From: Nematostella vectensis
Lineage: Eukaryota > Cnidaria > Anthozoa > Actiniaria > Edwardsiidae
NCBI RefSeq assembly: GCF_932526225.1
Contig: NC_064044.1
Span: 7,032,747-7,096,746 of the forward strand
Direction: 5' to 3'
Length of the DNA stretch: 64,000 nt
The notes beneath the pieces were generated by a model. The model ran no database searches. It saw only the letters and a list, made by a program, of their open reading frames with translations, and had not been told where the DNA came from. Made by a program: the position numbers and the translations under genes. Shown here one piece after another: positions 36,202 through 46,143 of the stretch. Numbering within the stretch: the stretch's first letter is position 1; each line of letters begins with the position of its first letter.

Positions 36202-39070
36202 ATGGACGCTTACATAGAGGAGATTCTCAATAGCATGCCTGACAAAGAGGCGCCTGCCGTACTAGCAAGGCTGGTCCAGAACATCCTGGACGAGGACATC
36301 TCGCTCGCTTACTCTCGCTTACTCTCGCTTACGCCGCTCGTTCCGGCAAAAGCGCGTCGGCGAGAGGCTGACAAAGAGGCCGCGAAGCAGGAGCCGTGGC
36401 GCGAGTTCGACCCGCTTCTAAAGCAAAAGGGCCCAGAGGGCTTAGATCCCGAGAAGTACTATTCTCTCTTTGTCGGCGGCGCCCATCTTCGGTTCCCAAG
36501 CGTGGATGCCACTCTACGGGGCCAAGACATAAGCGCCGGTGTTTACCAAGAGATACGGGATCTTGGTGAAGCAGGAGTCATTGCTCCAAAGCCGGTTATG
36601 CAGGGGCCTGATATCAATGACGATGGCTCAGTGTGGTGGGTCTCGCACGAGCGAGAGTCTCTGAGGGCAAACGCAGTGTTGCCACTGGTGCTCGAGATGG
36701 TAGACCCCGACCAGCGTCTTCACTCTTCACGGTCGTTGGTAAGGCCCCCGCAGAGCCATTGGCGCCAATCACGGAGGAGGAAGGGCGCTCGGAGCGCAGG
36801 ATCGGTGGGTCATTAGTCAAAAGTGGAGACCAAATCGCAGTCGGCGCCCTGGAAGGTATCGATGCGGGTATTTGGGAGAAAGGACGAGAGTACCTCGTTT
36901 ACGTGAGATACGAGCTTCGCCCTTTATCTGAGCAAAATGGGAAGCCTGGGCCAATGTTTGAGCGAGAGGGGAGTGACGCCTTCGCTAACTGTGTTGTGAG
37001 TTACGTTGCCGACTTCTTGAGGAATCGCAGTACCTCACGCTCCCTTGGTCTAACCAAGACACGAGGCAAGATCCTGGCTGCTACGGGATGCACCAAAGAA
37101 GACCTCTTTGAGATGGGAAAGAAGCTCGAGATAAAGCTATTAGCCGTGGTCGCCCTGGGCAACGCTATGTGGGACTCGGGGAAGTACAAGACTAAGGCGA
37201 GGTTCACTATCCCTCGCCACAATAACCACGCCTGGGCGGAGCTTCCGACTGAACCACCTGCGATCACGATCGTCCACGGCCTAGACTTCGAGGCTGAGGA
37301 TGAGCTTCGTTCGCTATGTCAGGAGACGGCTTTAACCAGTGCCGCCACGAAAATGCACGAGGCAAAAGTGCGAGAGGTGCTCATTCGCTTTATAAACAGG
37401 GCGATCCCCAGAAGCACGAGGATCTGGCTATGCGGGCGCGTTATAGTCACGCACGAAGGCAAACTATACCGATCGGAGAGAGATAGCGTCGCGATCGACA
37501 GAGCGTTTACGGACAAGACGGGGCATGATCCTCAATGGCTTCCTGATGATCACCCAGCCTACCAAGAGTACGCCGAAGCTACGCACTCGATGGGCGGCGC
37601 AATAGGGTATCGTTTCAAGAAGTGGGCCCAAAGAGAGAACATCAGGCCAACGCCTCTTAAATATAGGGACGTCTGGCAAGCGGCGCAGGTTGAGTCCAAA
37701 GTGTGGAATAGCAAGGAAAACTTAGGGGCGCAGCCTCATGCGCACATCGACATGCGTGCGGCGTACCTAGGATGCGAGGACAGTGTCTCCGGCGGTGCTC
37801 ACTTCCGAGAACGACCTCGCCCACGACCATCGCAATAACCCGCGCCTCGCGGTGAAGGCTCAAACCTACCACCATTACCTCTGCATACCAGCGGAGAAGC
37901 CGATAGAGGAGTGGAGACCTTCCGAGCTGGGGCACAAACTCGACCGTCTCGCAGAAGTAAACATCATTGACGAGTGCTGTAAGGTACAGACTAAAGTGCT
38001 ATGCGCCATCCTAGAGTATCTCACCACGCGGCTGTGTCAGCAAGTGTGTTGTGGCGACTATGGGCAGGTCCTGCCCTGGGAAGATAAAGAGGGGCCTCAC
38101 GATATGCTCGAGGAGTGGGCACAAGGGAACATCCGCTGGTTCGAGTCCGACTACCGCTGCCTGTGTGAAGACTGCCAAAAGCCGTACAGTACATGCGACT
38201 GCGGCTCTGCCGCGCCCTCCTCCAGGCTCCACGACATAAGGGGCCGGATTTGGTGTAGGTCAGATTCAAAACAGCTTGAGGTGTTTCGAGAGGAGTGGGA
38301 TGGGGTAGCGTTCGACGCGGCGGTCGAGCAGGCCCACCCAAGCGATATGTGGGTGTGTTCGACCATTAAGATGGGGGCTCTTGTTCAGCAGCGATTGATA
38401 GAGCACCACAGGAAAAACTACCCCCCATTGCCAGCAACCATCCCCTTTGACCCTGATCTTAGCATTGCGCATCGTTATCGCAAGCAAGGGCGGCCAGTGC
38501 CCGTGCCAGGCAAAAGGGGTGAGAAGGTCGACGCATACAAAGGCACGGTAGTCGAGGTTCCTCTCGACGCGGTCCTTAACGGGCTTCCCCTCGAGTGGAA
38601 ATACGCGGGCTGGGGAACCGTCCACCGGGTGCAGGGCAAGACTATCCAGACTCCAATACGTCTGTTTATCGTAGACCACAGCTTAGAGGGCTGGATCACG
38701 AATGCTGTATACACCGGCATCTCCCTCGTGCGGCTGATCAGATAGTCAACGTGATTCCCCCCGATAACGCCCCCGGTGCCTTGGTTCCCACAGGACTGCA
38801 GGCTACGCCCAGTGAAGAGCTCATTATAGCGCGAATCAAGCGATACGCTATAGACGACAGGCAAAAGGGTCGCGCAAAGTACACGGGATCGCACCACGTT
38901 CTAACGGTAGACCACGTACTCGGCAGGATTGCTGACGTGGAAAAGAAGTGCACGGTCTGTGGCACTCAGATTCTGTTTCAGGGATACACCGGCTGGACGA
39001 CAGTCAGGGTCACTACAAGTGGAATGTCAGACTCACGTGCCTTAGCTGCAATAGAAGGCACAAGCGCTGA
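36202..39070 (+). pseudogene. broken replication protein with SF1 helicase and C-terminal zinc module
   Basis: Coding sense continues through five frame segments: 36202 to about 36700, about 36700 to 37780, about 37783 to 38740, about 38740 to 39000, and on to a TGA at 39068..39070. So at least four shifts are present. The middle part has no family I can name. The third segment is a superfamily 1 helicase: a motif Ia-like VLTSENDLAHDH, Walker B NIIDE, motif III CCGDYGQVLPW, an SDYR box, GTVHRVQGKTIQTP and a final AVYTGIS. A Walker A loop should precede motif Ia but no GKT/GKS is visible, so a deletion at the second break is likely. The last part carries paired cysteines (KCTVCG and LTCLSCN) like an HNH or zinc ribbon. 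The gene ends exactly beside the integrase end. A polymerase function for the upstream part (HIDMRAAYL) cannot be shown. Confidence 0.6.
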
Positions 39071-40000
39071 TCACGCAACACGCAACTGCGAAAGCGTGAA
39101 GCCGTGCTTAGAGTACGACATGTAATACAACACTGGCTGTCCGGGCTCCATAACCCTTTTTAGTATTGGGTATACCTTGCTTGTCCACCACGGGTCCGTC
39201 GCTCGCCGTCGGCCCTTGTACTGGAGGTCTTCCTCGTTTACGGCGATGTACACCTCAGTTCCGACCTCTAAGGGGACCTCTAGGGGGGGAGGGGGGCTTT
39301 TCGGCTTTATGGCGTCTTAAAGCGCAAAGCCAGTCATGCGAGATTTCGTTGCGTTTATGTCCGAGATGACGATTGGCAAAGCAGTAACCCACTCGCGGTT
39401 TGTTTCGCCGGATGCAAGCTCCTTCGAGTACTGCGCACGAAATAGGCGCTGTGCCAGCCAGCGATGGAAAGACTCGACGAAAGTTTGGCTCCTGTGGTGC
39501 CCTGGCTCAGCCCGTCGGACCTCCACCCTGTGGTCTGTTAGGAGCTTTGTGGTAGCACCCTTGAACTCCGTGCCGTCATCAACCATGAGGACTTTAGTCC
39601 ATGTGAGTGGTCCGTCTGCATAAATGTCAGCGAGTTCGCGGGAGACAGCGGCCGCGTTCTTAGTCTTCAGTGAGCGGGCGGCTTTATATCGTGAAGCAAC
39701 GTCAACGACAGTCAGGGCATACTTGTACCCGCGGTCGGTTGGCAAGAATAGTAGGTCCGACTGGTGGATACGGTTCGGTGTCTGCTCCGAGAAATGGGCG
39801 TGTGTAGTCTGAGGAGGGGGTGTCTGTGTGTAGCCCCCGACGGGCTGCGAGCTTACCCACTTGCGCACTCGATCTATGGAGGCTGAGCCCTTGGGAAGTT
39901 TGTCATGCAGAGCGGTCACTCCCTGGAAGCCACCTCTTGCGTAGTAAATAGGACGAAGGAACGCATCGAGTGCTTCGTCGGACATGCGCTTCGCCGCCAT
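39071..40000 (-). pseudogene. retroviral-type (rve) integrase with one in-frame stop
   Basis: The frame starts at the ATG at 40000..39998. Catalytic residues follow the D, D-35-E plan: Asp in HQSDLLFLP, Asp in MVDDGTEF and Glu in FVESFHRWL. A TAA at 39319..39317 interrupts the frame, which then continues in the same phase to a TGA at 39073..39071. The downstream part contains GRRRATDPWWTSKVY and GFTLSQL, the usual C-terminal domain of Polinton-type integrases. So the only visible lesion is this stop. The start overlaps the stop of the upstream gene (TAATG). In the family this enzyme inserts the element into host DNA and produces the short target duplication seen here. Confidence 0.85.
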
Positions 40001-40740
40001 TACGTGTCGGCAATGTACTGCAACAGGTGTATCAGTCTCCAACAGGCGGTTGCTGTCTGCTCGGGTAGTGCCGAGGCGGTCTTTCTGAGGTCGGTAGGCC
40101 CCCGGAGAACGACATTGGCGAATCCCTTAACGCACTCCCTGTCTGCGCGCCACAACTCGAGGCTTCGGTTAGCAGTGTCACCAAAGCTACAGAATCCACC
40201 CATCGACACCTTCGGTGTCATCGACCTGTCTCCCTTAGCAGCGGCTGATACCTCGTGCATAGCACTCCACAACCGGTCTGCAATCATCTTATACGTATAC
40301 GCGCAGTATGGAAAAAGGCCGCCTAGATCTAAATCACAGCAGGCGGCTAGCTGTGTAGCCGATGGCGAGAGCGCTAGCCGCGTTTTTCTGCGTTTTGCTG
40401 GGGATGTAGTAGTCGGACAGCTCAGGAGCCCGCGTCGACTCCAGGGATTGTTTTGGTCGGGTCTGGTTGTAGAGTTTGAGCGCGTAGTCAGTGTCGGTGA
40501 AGTTTTGCTTTGCGAGGGACCCTCTCTCGCGACTTTGAGCTTGCCAATCGAGGATTTTTGTCGCCGCTGTTGGTAGCGTCCATAGTCTTGTTGGTATTTC
40601 TCTAGGGCCTTGTCGTGCCTCTCCTTCTCAGCTAAGGCAGGGCTCTCATCGTTTGACAGGAACTTTGCGAGGTAGTTGCCACCAACGAATGCAGTCGCGT
40701 TTAGGACGGCGCCGCCAACCAAAATCGCGATGGAGGCCAT
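40000..40740 (-). CDS. membrane-anchored protein upstream of the integrase
   Basis: A 246-residue frame starts with MASIAILVGGAVLNATAFVG, a hydrophobic N-terminal segment suited to be a signal anchor, followed by a charged, probably helical stretch (LAEKERHDKALEKYQQDY). The second half is polar with scattered cysteines. Its TAA overlaps the integrase ATG by one base. I do not recognise a family; a virion membrane or minor capsid role is only a guess from its place among capsid genes. A frameshift in the second half cannot be excluded, because the character of the sequence changes near residue 75. Confidence 0.5.
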   Translation of the reverse strand: MASIAILVGGAVLNATAFVGGNYLAKFLSNDESPALAEKERHDKALEKYQQDYGRYQQRRQKSSIGKLKVAREGPSQSKTSPTLTTRSNSTTRPDQNNPWSRRGLLSCPTTTSPAKRRKTRLALSPSATQLAACCDLDLGGLFPYCAYTYKMIADRLWSAMHEVSAAAKGDRSMTPKVSMGGFCSFGDTANRSLELWRADRECVKGFANVVLRGPTDLRKTASALPEQTATACWRLIHLLQYIADT

Positions 40741-40820
40741 CGAGTAGTGTGTGTACGTTTCACGTGCCCACACTTCACGTGCTGTGTGTACGCGAACACG
40801 AGTCTAATACATGGCATACA

Positions 40821-40854
40821 CATGTAGTAGTGTGCCACAGTACACTACTACATG
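40821..40854. terminator. inverted repeat at the end of the 74-residue gene
   Basis: CATGTAGTAGTGT and ACACTACTACATG are perfect inverted repeats separated by eight bases. The right arm includes the stop codon of the 74-residue frame. A 3'-end processing role is inferred from position only. Confidence 0.35.
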
Positions 40855-41072
40855 GGCAGGATCTTCTGGTCCTCAAGGTAACCCTTCAAAGCGACAGCAC
40901 CTGCAACGGCGGCAGTCATTTTTGCGTAGTTCATGGCGTTCGCGGAGGGGTCTTTGGTGAAGTCTTCGCGCAAGACCTTGCGCCCAACCCAGCCAATGCC
41001 GGCGACGAGACCGGTAAAGACTGCGGCGTCGGTGATGGTCTTTGTAATCTTGCTTTGCTGCGTCTTCGACAT
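40848..41072 (-). CDS. small two-segment membrane protein of the viral element
   Basis: A complete 74-residue frame with an ATG start. Hydrophobic segments AAVFTGLVAGIGWVG (about residues 16..30) and AKMTAAVAGAVALKGY (about 50..65) flank a short charged region, and the protein ends LEDQKILPM. It looks like a small integral membrane protein with little else. I have the impression of similar unnamed proteins in other animal genomes, but I cannot verify that here. It sits between the other membrane genes in the minus-strand block. Confidence 0.6.
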   Translation of the reverse strand: MSKTQQSKITKTITDAAVFTGLVAGIGWVGRKVLREDFTKDPSANAMNYAKMTAAVAGAVALKGYLEDQKILPM

Positions 41073-41126
41073 TGCGATGCACGGACGTGCGGGGAATGGG
41101 TGGGGCCCTTTTGTTTAAATGCCTGA

Positions 41127-41474
41127 TTACTCCATGGCTAACAGCCGAGATTTGCATAGTCCGGGTCGGCTCGCCGGGGCGGCAAGCGGTGGTTGCTGTG
41201 AATTTGCGGGATTCACGTCGTCGGTACCTTCGGTAGCTGTGGGTGTACGAGTGAACGCGGCAGCTAGCTCCCGCCTACGTGTGTAGAGGCCGATCAATGA
41301 CACTAGAAGACCAGCGACCCCGATAACCGAGCTGGCCGACCAAGCAGAGTTGCTTTCCGGGACTGGCGTGTGTTCGTCATAGCCCTCGCGTCCCTGCGAC
41401 TCGCTAGCGACCGGCGACTCAACGTGTTGCACAGCTTTCTTCTTCGCTCTGTTAAGTCGGTTCCACTCTGCCAA
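41127..41474 (-). CDS. membrane protein frame, start unresolved
   Basis: The frame of about 115 residues has no ATG at its start (it opens at a TTG), so the true N-terminus must lie upstream, perhaps in another frame after a shift. A basic stretch RLNRAKKKAVQ is followed by a polar linker and one transmembrane segment, SSVIGVAGLLVSLIGLYTRR. It overlaps nothing and lies just downstream of the 192-residue frame in the same direction, so the two might once have been one gene. Confidence 0.45.
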   Translation of the reverse strand: MAEWNRLNRAKKKAVQHVESPVASESQGREGYDEHTPVPESNSAWSASSVIGVAGLLVSLIGLYTRRRELAAAFTRTPTATEGTDDVNPANSQQPPLAAPASRPGLCKSRLLAME

Positions 41475-41505
41475 GCGTCTTCCAGCTTCGACTTGTCCAG
41501 GGTGT

Positions 41506-42084
41506 TTAGGTCAGGTCGCGGGTGGCTCGGGGCTCGTGATTCTCTCCACCATCTGGTGAGTCCGCGACTGCTACCTCGTGTTTACACCACGTGTCAGCGC
41601 CGTTGGTGTTCACATGACGTGCTACGTGTAACGCCCCGACAGCTAAAGCCATCAAACGACCGCAGCGTAGAGACAGGCTTCCGCACAATGTGCGGGGCTC
41701 GTTGTTGATGATGTAGTCGGACACGAGGTCGTTGTGAAGATCGACCGCACTGTCTATCGGCAGCGTCATGCCTACTAGCTTGGTCGTAAGCTTCAGGAAG
41801 CTGTCTGCCAGGGCGTCTGTAGTCCGGCTGGCTAGAGCGGTCTCGTATCGCTTCTCGTACTTCTTTACCTCCTCGGCGCTCATGCGTTTGACGTCGTCGT
41901 GAGTCAGGGCCTTGCCTACCATCTCTCTCGACTTCCCCGAGCCTACGAGAATCGCGAGATTCTCCCTCGCGTCTGCTATCTCAGTTTGCTTACCTCCGGT
42001 AGCTGGCTGCGTCGAGCAGTCCAACGACTTGATATCTGCGGCGCCCCCCTCAAGAAGACTCTCAAAGTATTCGTCGCTCATCAT
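41506..42084 (-). CDS. unrecognised viral-element protein, 192 residues
   Basis: Starts at one of two adjacent ATGs (42084 or 42081). The N-terminal part is acidic (DEYFESLLEGG), the middle is a probable helical region rich in charged residues (EEVKKYEKRYETALASR), and a cysteine-bearing hydrophobic segment near residue 145 (LRCGRLMALAVGALHVARHV) could enter a membrane. The last 35 residues look like frameshifted read-through. It lies between the ATPase gene and the small membrane proteins. Function unknown. Confidence 0.5.
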   Translation of the reverse strand: MMSDEYFESLLEGGAADIKSLDCSTQPATGGKQTEIADARENLAILVGSGKSREMVGKALTHDDVKRMSAEEVKKYEKRYETALASRTTDALADSFLKLTTKLVGMTLPIDSAVDLHNDLVSDYIINNEPRTLCGSLSLRCGRLMALAVGALHVARHVNTNGADTWCKHEVAVADSPDGGENHEPRATRDLT

Positions 42085-42160
42085 GGTACACGTGTGTTGT
42101 CAAGCGTGATCAAATCGTATACGTATACGTGAGCGGTGATTTACTGCGCTTACCGTTCAA

Positions 42161-42743
42161 CTAGGGCGATGGTATAAGGTGACGCGAGCAAAACTCTAAC
42201 TTCGAGAAATTTTTTGTCTTGAAGGCCTTCATGTACTCTTTCATCTTCTCTTCTGAGAGCTCCGCGCCGTAGTCATGCAGGATAGCTTTCATGTCCGCCT
42301 TGCTCGGGGTATAAAAGACCACCAAGGCCGCGATGTTCTCACGGAACGGCTTCGTGATGCTGGTGAGCTGCTGCGTGCACGCTAATACCCACGTGGCGTG
42401 CGCTGAACGCCAAGTTGACGAGCTGGTCAGAGCGCCTCTTTACGTATTTTGAAGCCGCACATTCGTCGAGTATGATTAGCGTATTAGTGCCTTCGAAGAC
42501 AGCGGACACAAACCTCAGCAGTACGTCGATCTGACCCGCCTCAGATGTGACGACAAACAGACGATCGTCGCCCTCGCCGAAGCCGTCGTATGTTTTATTG
42601 TAGACAAAGGTAGGGCACACGAGTACGATGTAGTGGAACTTGCCCCGGAAAGGGCCGCGCAGCCGGTCCACTATGAATCGGGTCTTTCCGCATGACGTCG
42701 GGCCCACGATGAGAGCGTTAAATGGGATGTTTTTCGGGTCCAT
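42161..42743 (-). pseudogene. A32/FtsK-HerA-like packaging ATPase, frameshifted
   Basis: The ATG frame from 42743 has a Walker A loop in VGPTSCGKTRF near residue 13..20, a Walker B in TLIILDECAA, and FSARHVGISV, the conserved strand and arginine region of A32-type ATPases. Sense then moves to another frame near 42370..42390 and runs on to a TAG at 42161..42163, so one shift splits the gene; the original frame runs to 42339. This enzyme pumps DNA into capsids in Polintons and related viruses. It begins 16 bp after the end of the capsid gene in the same direction. Confidence 0.8.
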
Positions 42744-42758
42744 ACTGTACTACTGTGC

Positions 42759-43983
42759 TCAGTATTGTATGGACTCTAGCTGTCCGTTCATAAGGTTCAT
42801 TTGGGCGTCGGCCACCACAAACACGTGGCAGTTTACGGCACCCGTGCCGCTTGCCGTGCGTTTTATCTCAAGATGCACACCGTCGCGGGTGTTGACCAAT
42901 CGGAGCATTGTCGTCCGTCGTTCGAAGGTCGATCCAAAAGCAAAATTGATGTCGCCATAGAACGACTTGGACCTGACACTAGGCGCTCCGCTGCCACTGA
43001 CAAACCGCCTTTTTGCCTTCCTCCAGAAATCCGTGGGGCGTAGTCCCTGGCTGAAGACCTTGTTTGGCATGCCGTCGATTGTAACGCGGACGCTCTTGAT
43101 GTCGGGGTACACGAACTTCTCAGAGTCGCGAGCCCCTGCCGTGTATGGCTCCACAAAGAGGAGCAACAGACCACTCATAGACCTTCGCGGCAGGTTGACA
43201 CTCTTTGATTATGCTGTCCGTCCCTAAGGTCTAATCACGAAGGTCTTGTGGAGGTTCACCTGCTCGTAGCAAAACGTTGTGCCGTTTTGGTAGGCGGCGG
43301 CTGCAGACCGGGCGAGGTTGTCGTCCCTCAGGCTTTCGTATTCCAGCTCTAGATTTTTGATGCCGTAGGATAATTTGGTAGCATCGCTTCCGACTACTAC
43401 CTGGTCAACCGTTGCGAGCGTGATCTCGAAGAGCAGCGCCTCGGAGAGCGCCCTTGGGTACAGTACGCTGTGGTCCGTCAGCAGAGAATGGTCTAGCGGG
43501 ATGGTGTACTTCGCCCCGTGGGCGGCGTTTAGAGCGTTCTTCTTGGCGTTACTAAGTCGCTTTATCGCCAGCCTTGGAGCGAAGCTTGCGCATGTTTTCT
43601 GACTGTATGCCCTGCTCCAGGCGGTCCTCTCTCTCGACCTTGGACAGGTAAAGCTCCTCATACGTCTTTAAGACATCGCAGCGGTTGGTGTCCTGGCGCG
43701 TTTCTCCTGCAAACGTGATTTTCAGGCGGCTCACGAGATTTTGGCCGACGTTGTTCACGACGGTATTATTCGCTTGGCCCGAGATGGAGAGATCCAAACC
43801 GACCCTCAAGGAGCCAGGCACAAGCGTGACGCCTTCCGATAGCTTTAGGACCGCCACATATATTGTCTCGCCGGGGGAAGCCGTCGACGGGTTGAGAGTG
43901 ACCCGGTGAACAGTTCTCTCGGCTTTCAACCCCAGAGGAGTTCTGGGTGTTCGTTGGGGGTCACGTTTATCGCTGACTGACAT
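42759..43983 (-). pseudogene. probable double-jelly-roll major capsid protein, two shifts
   Basis: Sense is spread over three frames: 43983..about 43560, about 43650..43224 and about 43200..42759. The first part has the strand-rich style of Polinton-type capsid proteins: TLNPSTASPGETIYVAVLKL, then a PGSLRV strand, NNVGQNLVSRLKITF and KTYEELYLSKVERE. The last part has LLLLFVEPYTAG and GDINFAFGSTFE. A total of about 405 residues is short for Polinton capsid proteins but possible. The call rests on style, on the position beside the packaging ATPase and on the other hallmark genes; a profile comparison would settle it. Capsid formation is inferred. Confidence 0.6.
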
Positions 43984-44063
43984 TCCTAGTAGTATGAAGT
44001 CACGTGACTATGGTATGGACTGTTAGACATGTCTAATATAGCGTAGCATATGATTTACGCATC
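43984..44063. promoter_or_regulatory. divergent promoter with two palindromes
   Basis: The 80 bp between the capsid gene (reading left) and the tail-like gene (reading right) contain AGTCACGTGACT (43998..44009) and TTAGACATGTCTAA (44023..44036), both perfect palindromes. CACGTG is an E-box. A shared, two-way promoter is inferred. Confidence 0.55.
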
Positions 44064-44940
44064 ATGGGTGATGTTGACGTTGACATTGACGATACCTTAC
44101 CTGGTTCGTCCGCCGAAGACAGGGACGACGAGACGCCCCTTATCCCGTTTGACCCCTACGATGGGGAGTCGATCCCAAGGACGAGCACGTCATCGCGGGG
44201 GGCCCGGACGCAAACGACCGCTAAAACCTCATTCACCACAGAGGGTTCAGCGACAAGACTCGGTCTCCAGTCCCTCAAAGAGAAATACCCAGACCTTAAC
44301 GAGAATCTGATACGGTTCCAGTCAGACCAGAGGGGAAAGACGCTAATACAGCTTCGCACCTCAACAAAGGAGAATGAGAACGGGGGCGTTCGACAGGACG
44401 TTGCGAAGTTGAAAGTCTTCAAGCTGGCGATGGGGTCTGTGGCAGAGAACAAGTCCAAGAGCTGCAAGGGGCGGTAACCACAGATAGGGAGACCATCGAC
44501 GACCCTAACACGTCAGAGAGTCGCCGCCAAGAGGCCCGTGAGCGCAACGAGGAAAGGCTTTCCGAGATTGACGAACTAGAACGCGAAAACCGAGAGTCCG
44601 AGAACCAAAAGCCGCTCAGAGAGCGCATCAAAGCCATCTTCGGAAAGTACGGCTTTACCGTCACCGCTATCGGCTTGGCCGTAGCGACGAAGATCACGGC
44701 CATTGTGACGTCGCTCGGCAAGTCGCTCTCCTCCGTGGCCAGAGGGGCCGGTAACGGGCTTAAGGCTACCGGGAAAAGCTAGGCGAGCTTCTCCCTGGGC
44801 TAGTAGGCAGCATCGCGAACTTCGTGTTTAAGGCTGCAGGAGAAGCGGTGAAATTCCTTGGCGAAAATGCGTGGCTGCTCATTCTAGCCGAAGCCGCGTT
44901 CTTGGTTCGTCGAATGCAAAGCAATCATCGGAACAAGTAA
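44064..44940 (+). pseudogene. coiled-coil protein with hydrophobic C-terminus, broken
   Basis: Starts at the ATG at 44064 with an acidic N-terminus (DVDVDIDDTLPG). The first frame runs to 44477; sense continues in another frame with a long charged, probably coiled-coil stretch (ERLSEIDELERENRESENQ), a basic helix and a hydrophobic run TVTAIGLAVATKITAIVTSL. A further break near 44780 precedes VGSIANFVFKAAGEAV and WLLILAEAAFLV, and the gene ends at a TAA at 44938..44940. So there are two or more lesions. I do not know a name for this family; the layout suggests a membrane-active or virion protein. Confidence 0.5.
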
Positions 44941-44991
44941 TACGCCGCCGCCACCGCGAGTGCCGACAACCCCGCCTTGAAGGCGGTGTTG

Positions 44992-46143
44992 TCACTTAGA
45001 TGTCATGCTGCGCATACGCGAAGAGGAGGCAGGCGCCGCGCCCTCTGCGTGCACTACGGCCTTGCCTCGCACCTCGCGGTCAATCCTCAGATTAGTCACG
45101 TGTTGCACCCTAGGATGCCCACCGCCCATGTTATGAGCACCGACTGGCTTTGTCTCGGTGTTGATCGCGTTTGCGCCGAGCGTCATGGAGTCTGTGGCTT
45201 TCTGCAGTTTATTGTTGTAGCCCACGACCTTTTGCGTGTTTATCACCAGATCGCTCGGCATCAGCCACACTCCTGGTGCGACCGCAAGGCCCAGTCTCAC
45301 TTTGGCCTCCTGCACGGCTAACTGGTACCTTTGCACTCTTTGAGCGATGTCGTTTTCTACGATCGCGTCTTCAAGCAGCTTCGTGAACTCCGCCTGCGCC
45401 TCCATGGCCGGCCCACCGGCCCCCGCGATAGAGGAACGGACGTTCACCTGGGCGCCAAGCACTGTGTAGACGAACGCCTCGACCGAGCGATCGAGTCTTC
45501 CTAGCCCTGCTTTTGTCAGCCCCTCACCTTTGGGAGGCGCGAACCAGCTATATTGCACGCCCCCGTGGTCGTCGTTGCGTATGAAACCCACCTGCTTCCC
45601 ACTATTGTACGTCCCACCTTCGTCGCTAAACATATTAATGTGGCTCGGGTACTCGTCTGCCGCTGTGTCGTAGCCACGGATCACGTGCACGTTGCGATAC
45701 CTCTCCCCCGGGTAGAACACAAACACATCGCCTAGCCCGTGGTTCCGCCCGCCTTTCCATCGGAAGTCCGGCTTACGCGGCAAACCGAACTCTATACATA
45801 GACGCTCGAAAGCGGCTTTCTTGTAGGGGTTATCTTTTCGCGTGAACGGGCTGTCGCCAGGCAGGGGGGCGCCGAGCTCGTAGAGTATCCTCCGCGTGGT
45901 AAAGTAGACGTGAAACCTTAGAAACCCCCTGATGACAGAGGTGAGCGTGGCGAAAGCGGGGTCGGTGAGGGACACCCCGCATCCGGCTGTTGCGCACCAG
46001 ACCGCAAAGTTGAGTTGATGTGGCCAGCACCCATAGGAAGGCTCCGATAGCCACCGGCGAGACTCCTTGGCGGACTTGTGCGTGACCACTGTCTCTTTGA
46101 ATATGTCTCGGACCCTAGTCGTGAATGACTTGTCCTCAGCCAC
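44992..46143 (-). CDS. conserved-looking 383-residue viral-element protein
   Basis: A long intact frame, but it opens at a GTG and has no upstream ATG in frame, so the N-terminus may be in the adjoining frame at 46136..46399 and joined by a shift. It has aromatic, cysteine-bearing blocks (PSYGCWPHQLNFAVWCATAG, FLRFHVYFTTRRILYELGAP) and a regular second half (VEAFVYTVLGAQVNVRSSI, KVRLGLAVAPGVWLMPSDLV). No enzyme motif is visible. The size and strand-like hydrophobic pattern would suit a structural or minor capsid protein, but this is inference. Confidence 0.55.
   Translation of the reverse strand: MAEDKSFTTRVRDIFKETVVTHKSAKESRRWLSEPSYGCWPHQLNFAVWCATAGCGVSLTDPAFATLTSVIRGFLRFHVYFTTRRILYELGAPLPGDSPFTRKDNPYKKAAFERLCIEFGLPRKPDFRWKGGRNHGLGDVFVFYPGERYRNVHVIRGYDTAADEYPSHINMFSDEGGTYNSGKQVGFIRNDDHGGVQYSWFAPPKGEGLTKAGLGRLDRSVEAFVYTVLGAQVNVRSSIAGAGGPAMEAQAEFTKLLEDAIVENDIAQRVQRYQLAVQEAKVRLGLAVAPGVWLMPSDLVINTQKVVGYNNKLQKATDSMTLGANAINTETKPVGAHNMGGGHPRVQHVTNLRIDREVRGKAVVHAEGAAPASSSRMRSMTSK

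Noticed and set aside
36633-37838. Reading HIDMRAAYL as motif A of a DNA polymerase
   Set aside because: One Asp and one Tyr in loose spacing are not enough, and no matching motif B or C follows, so no polymerase is called.
39336-40576. Plus-strand frames of 95, 62 and 223 residues across the integrase region
   Set aside because: They are antisense to the integrase and its upstream gene, which have clear motifs and tight joints.
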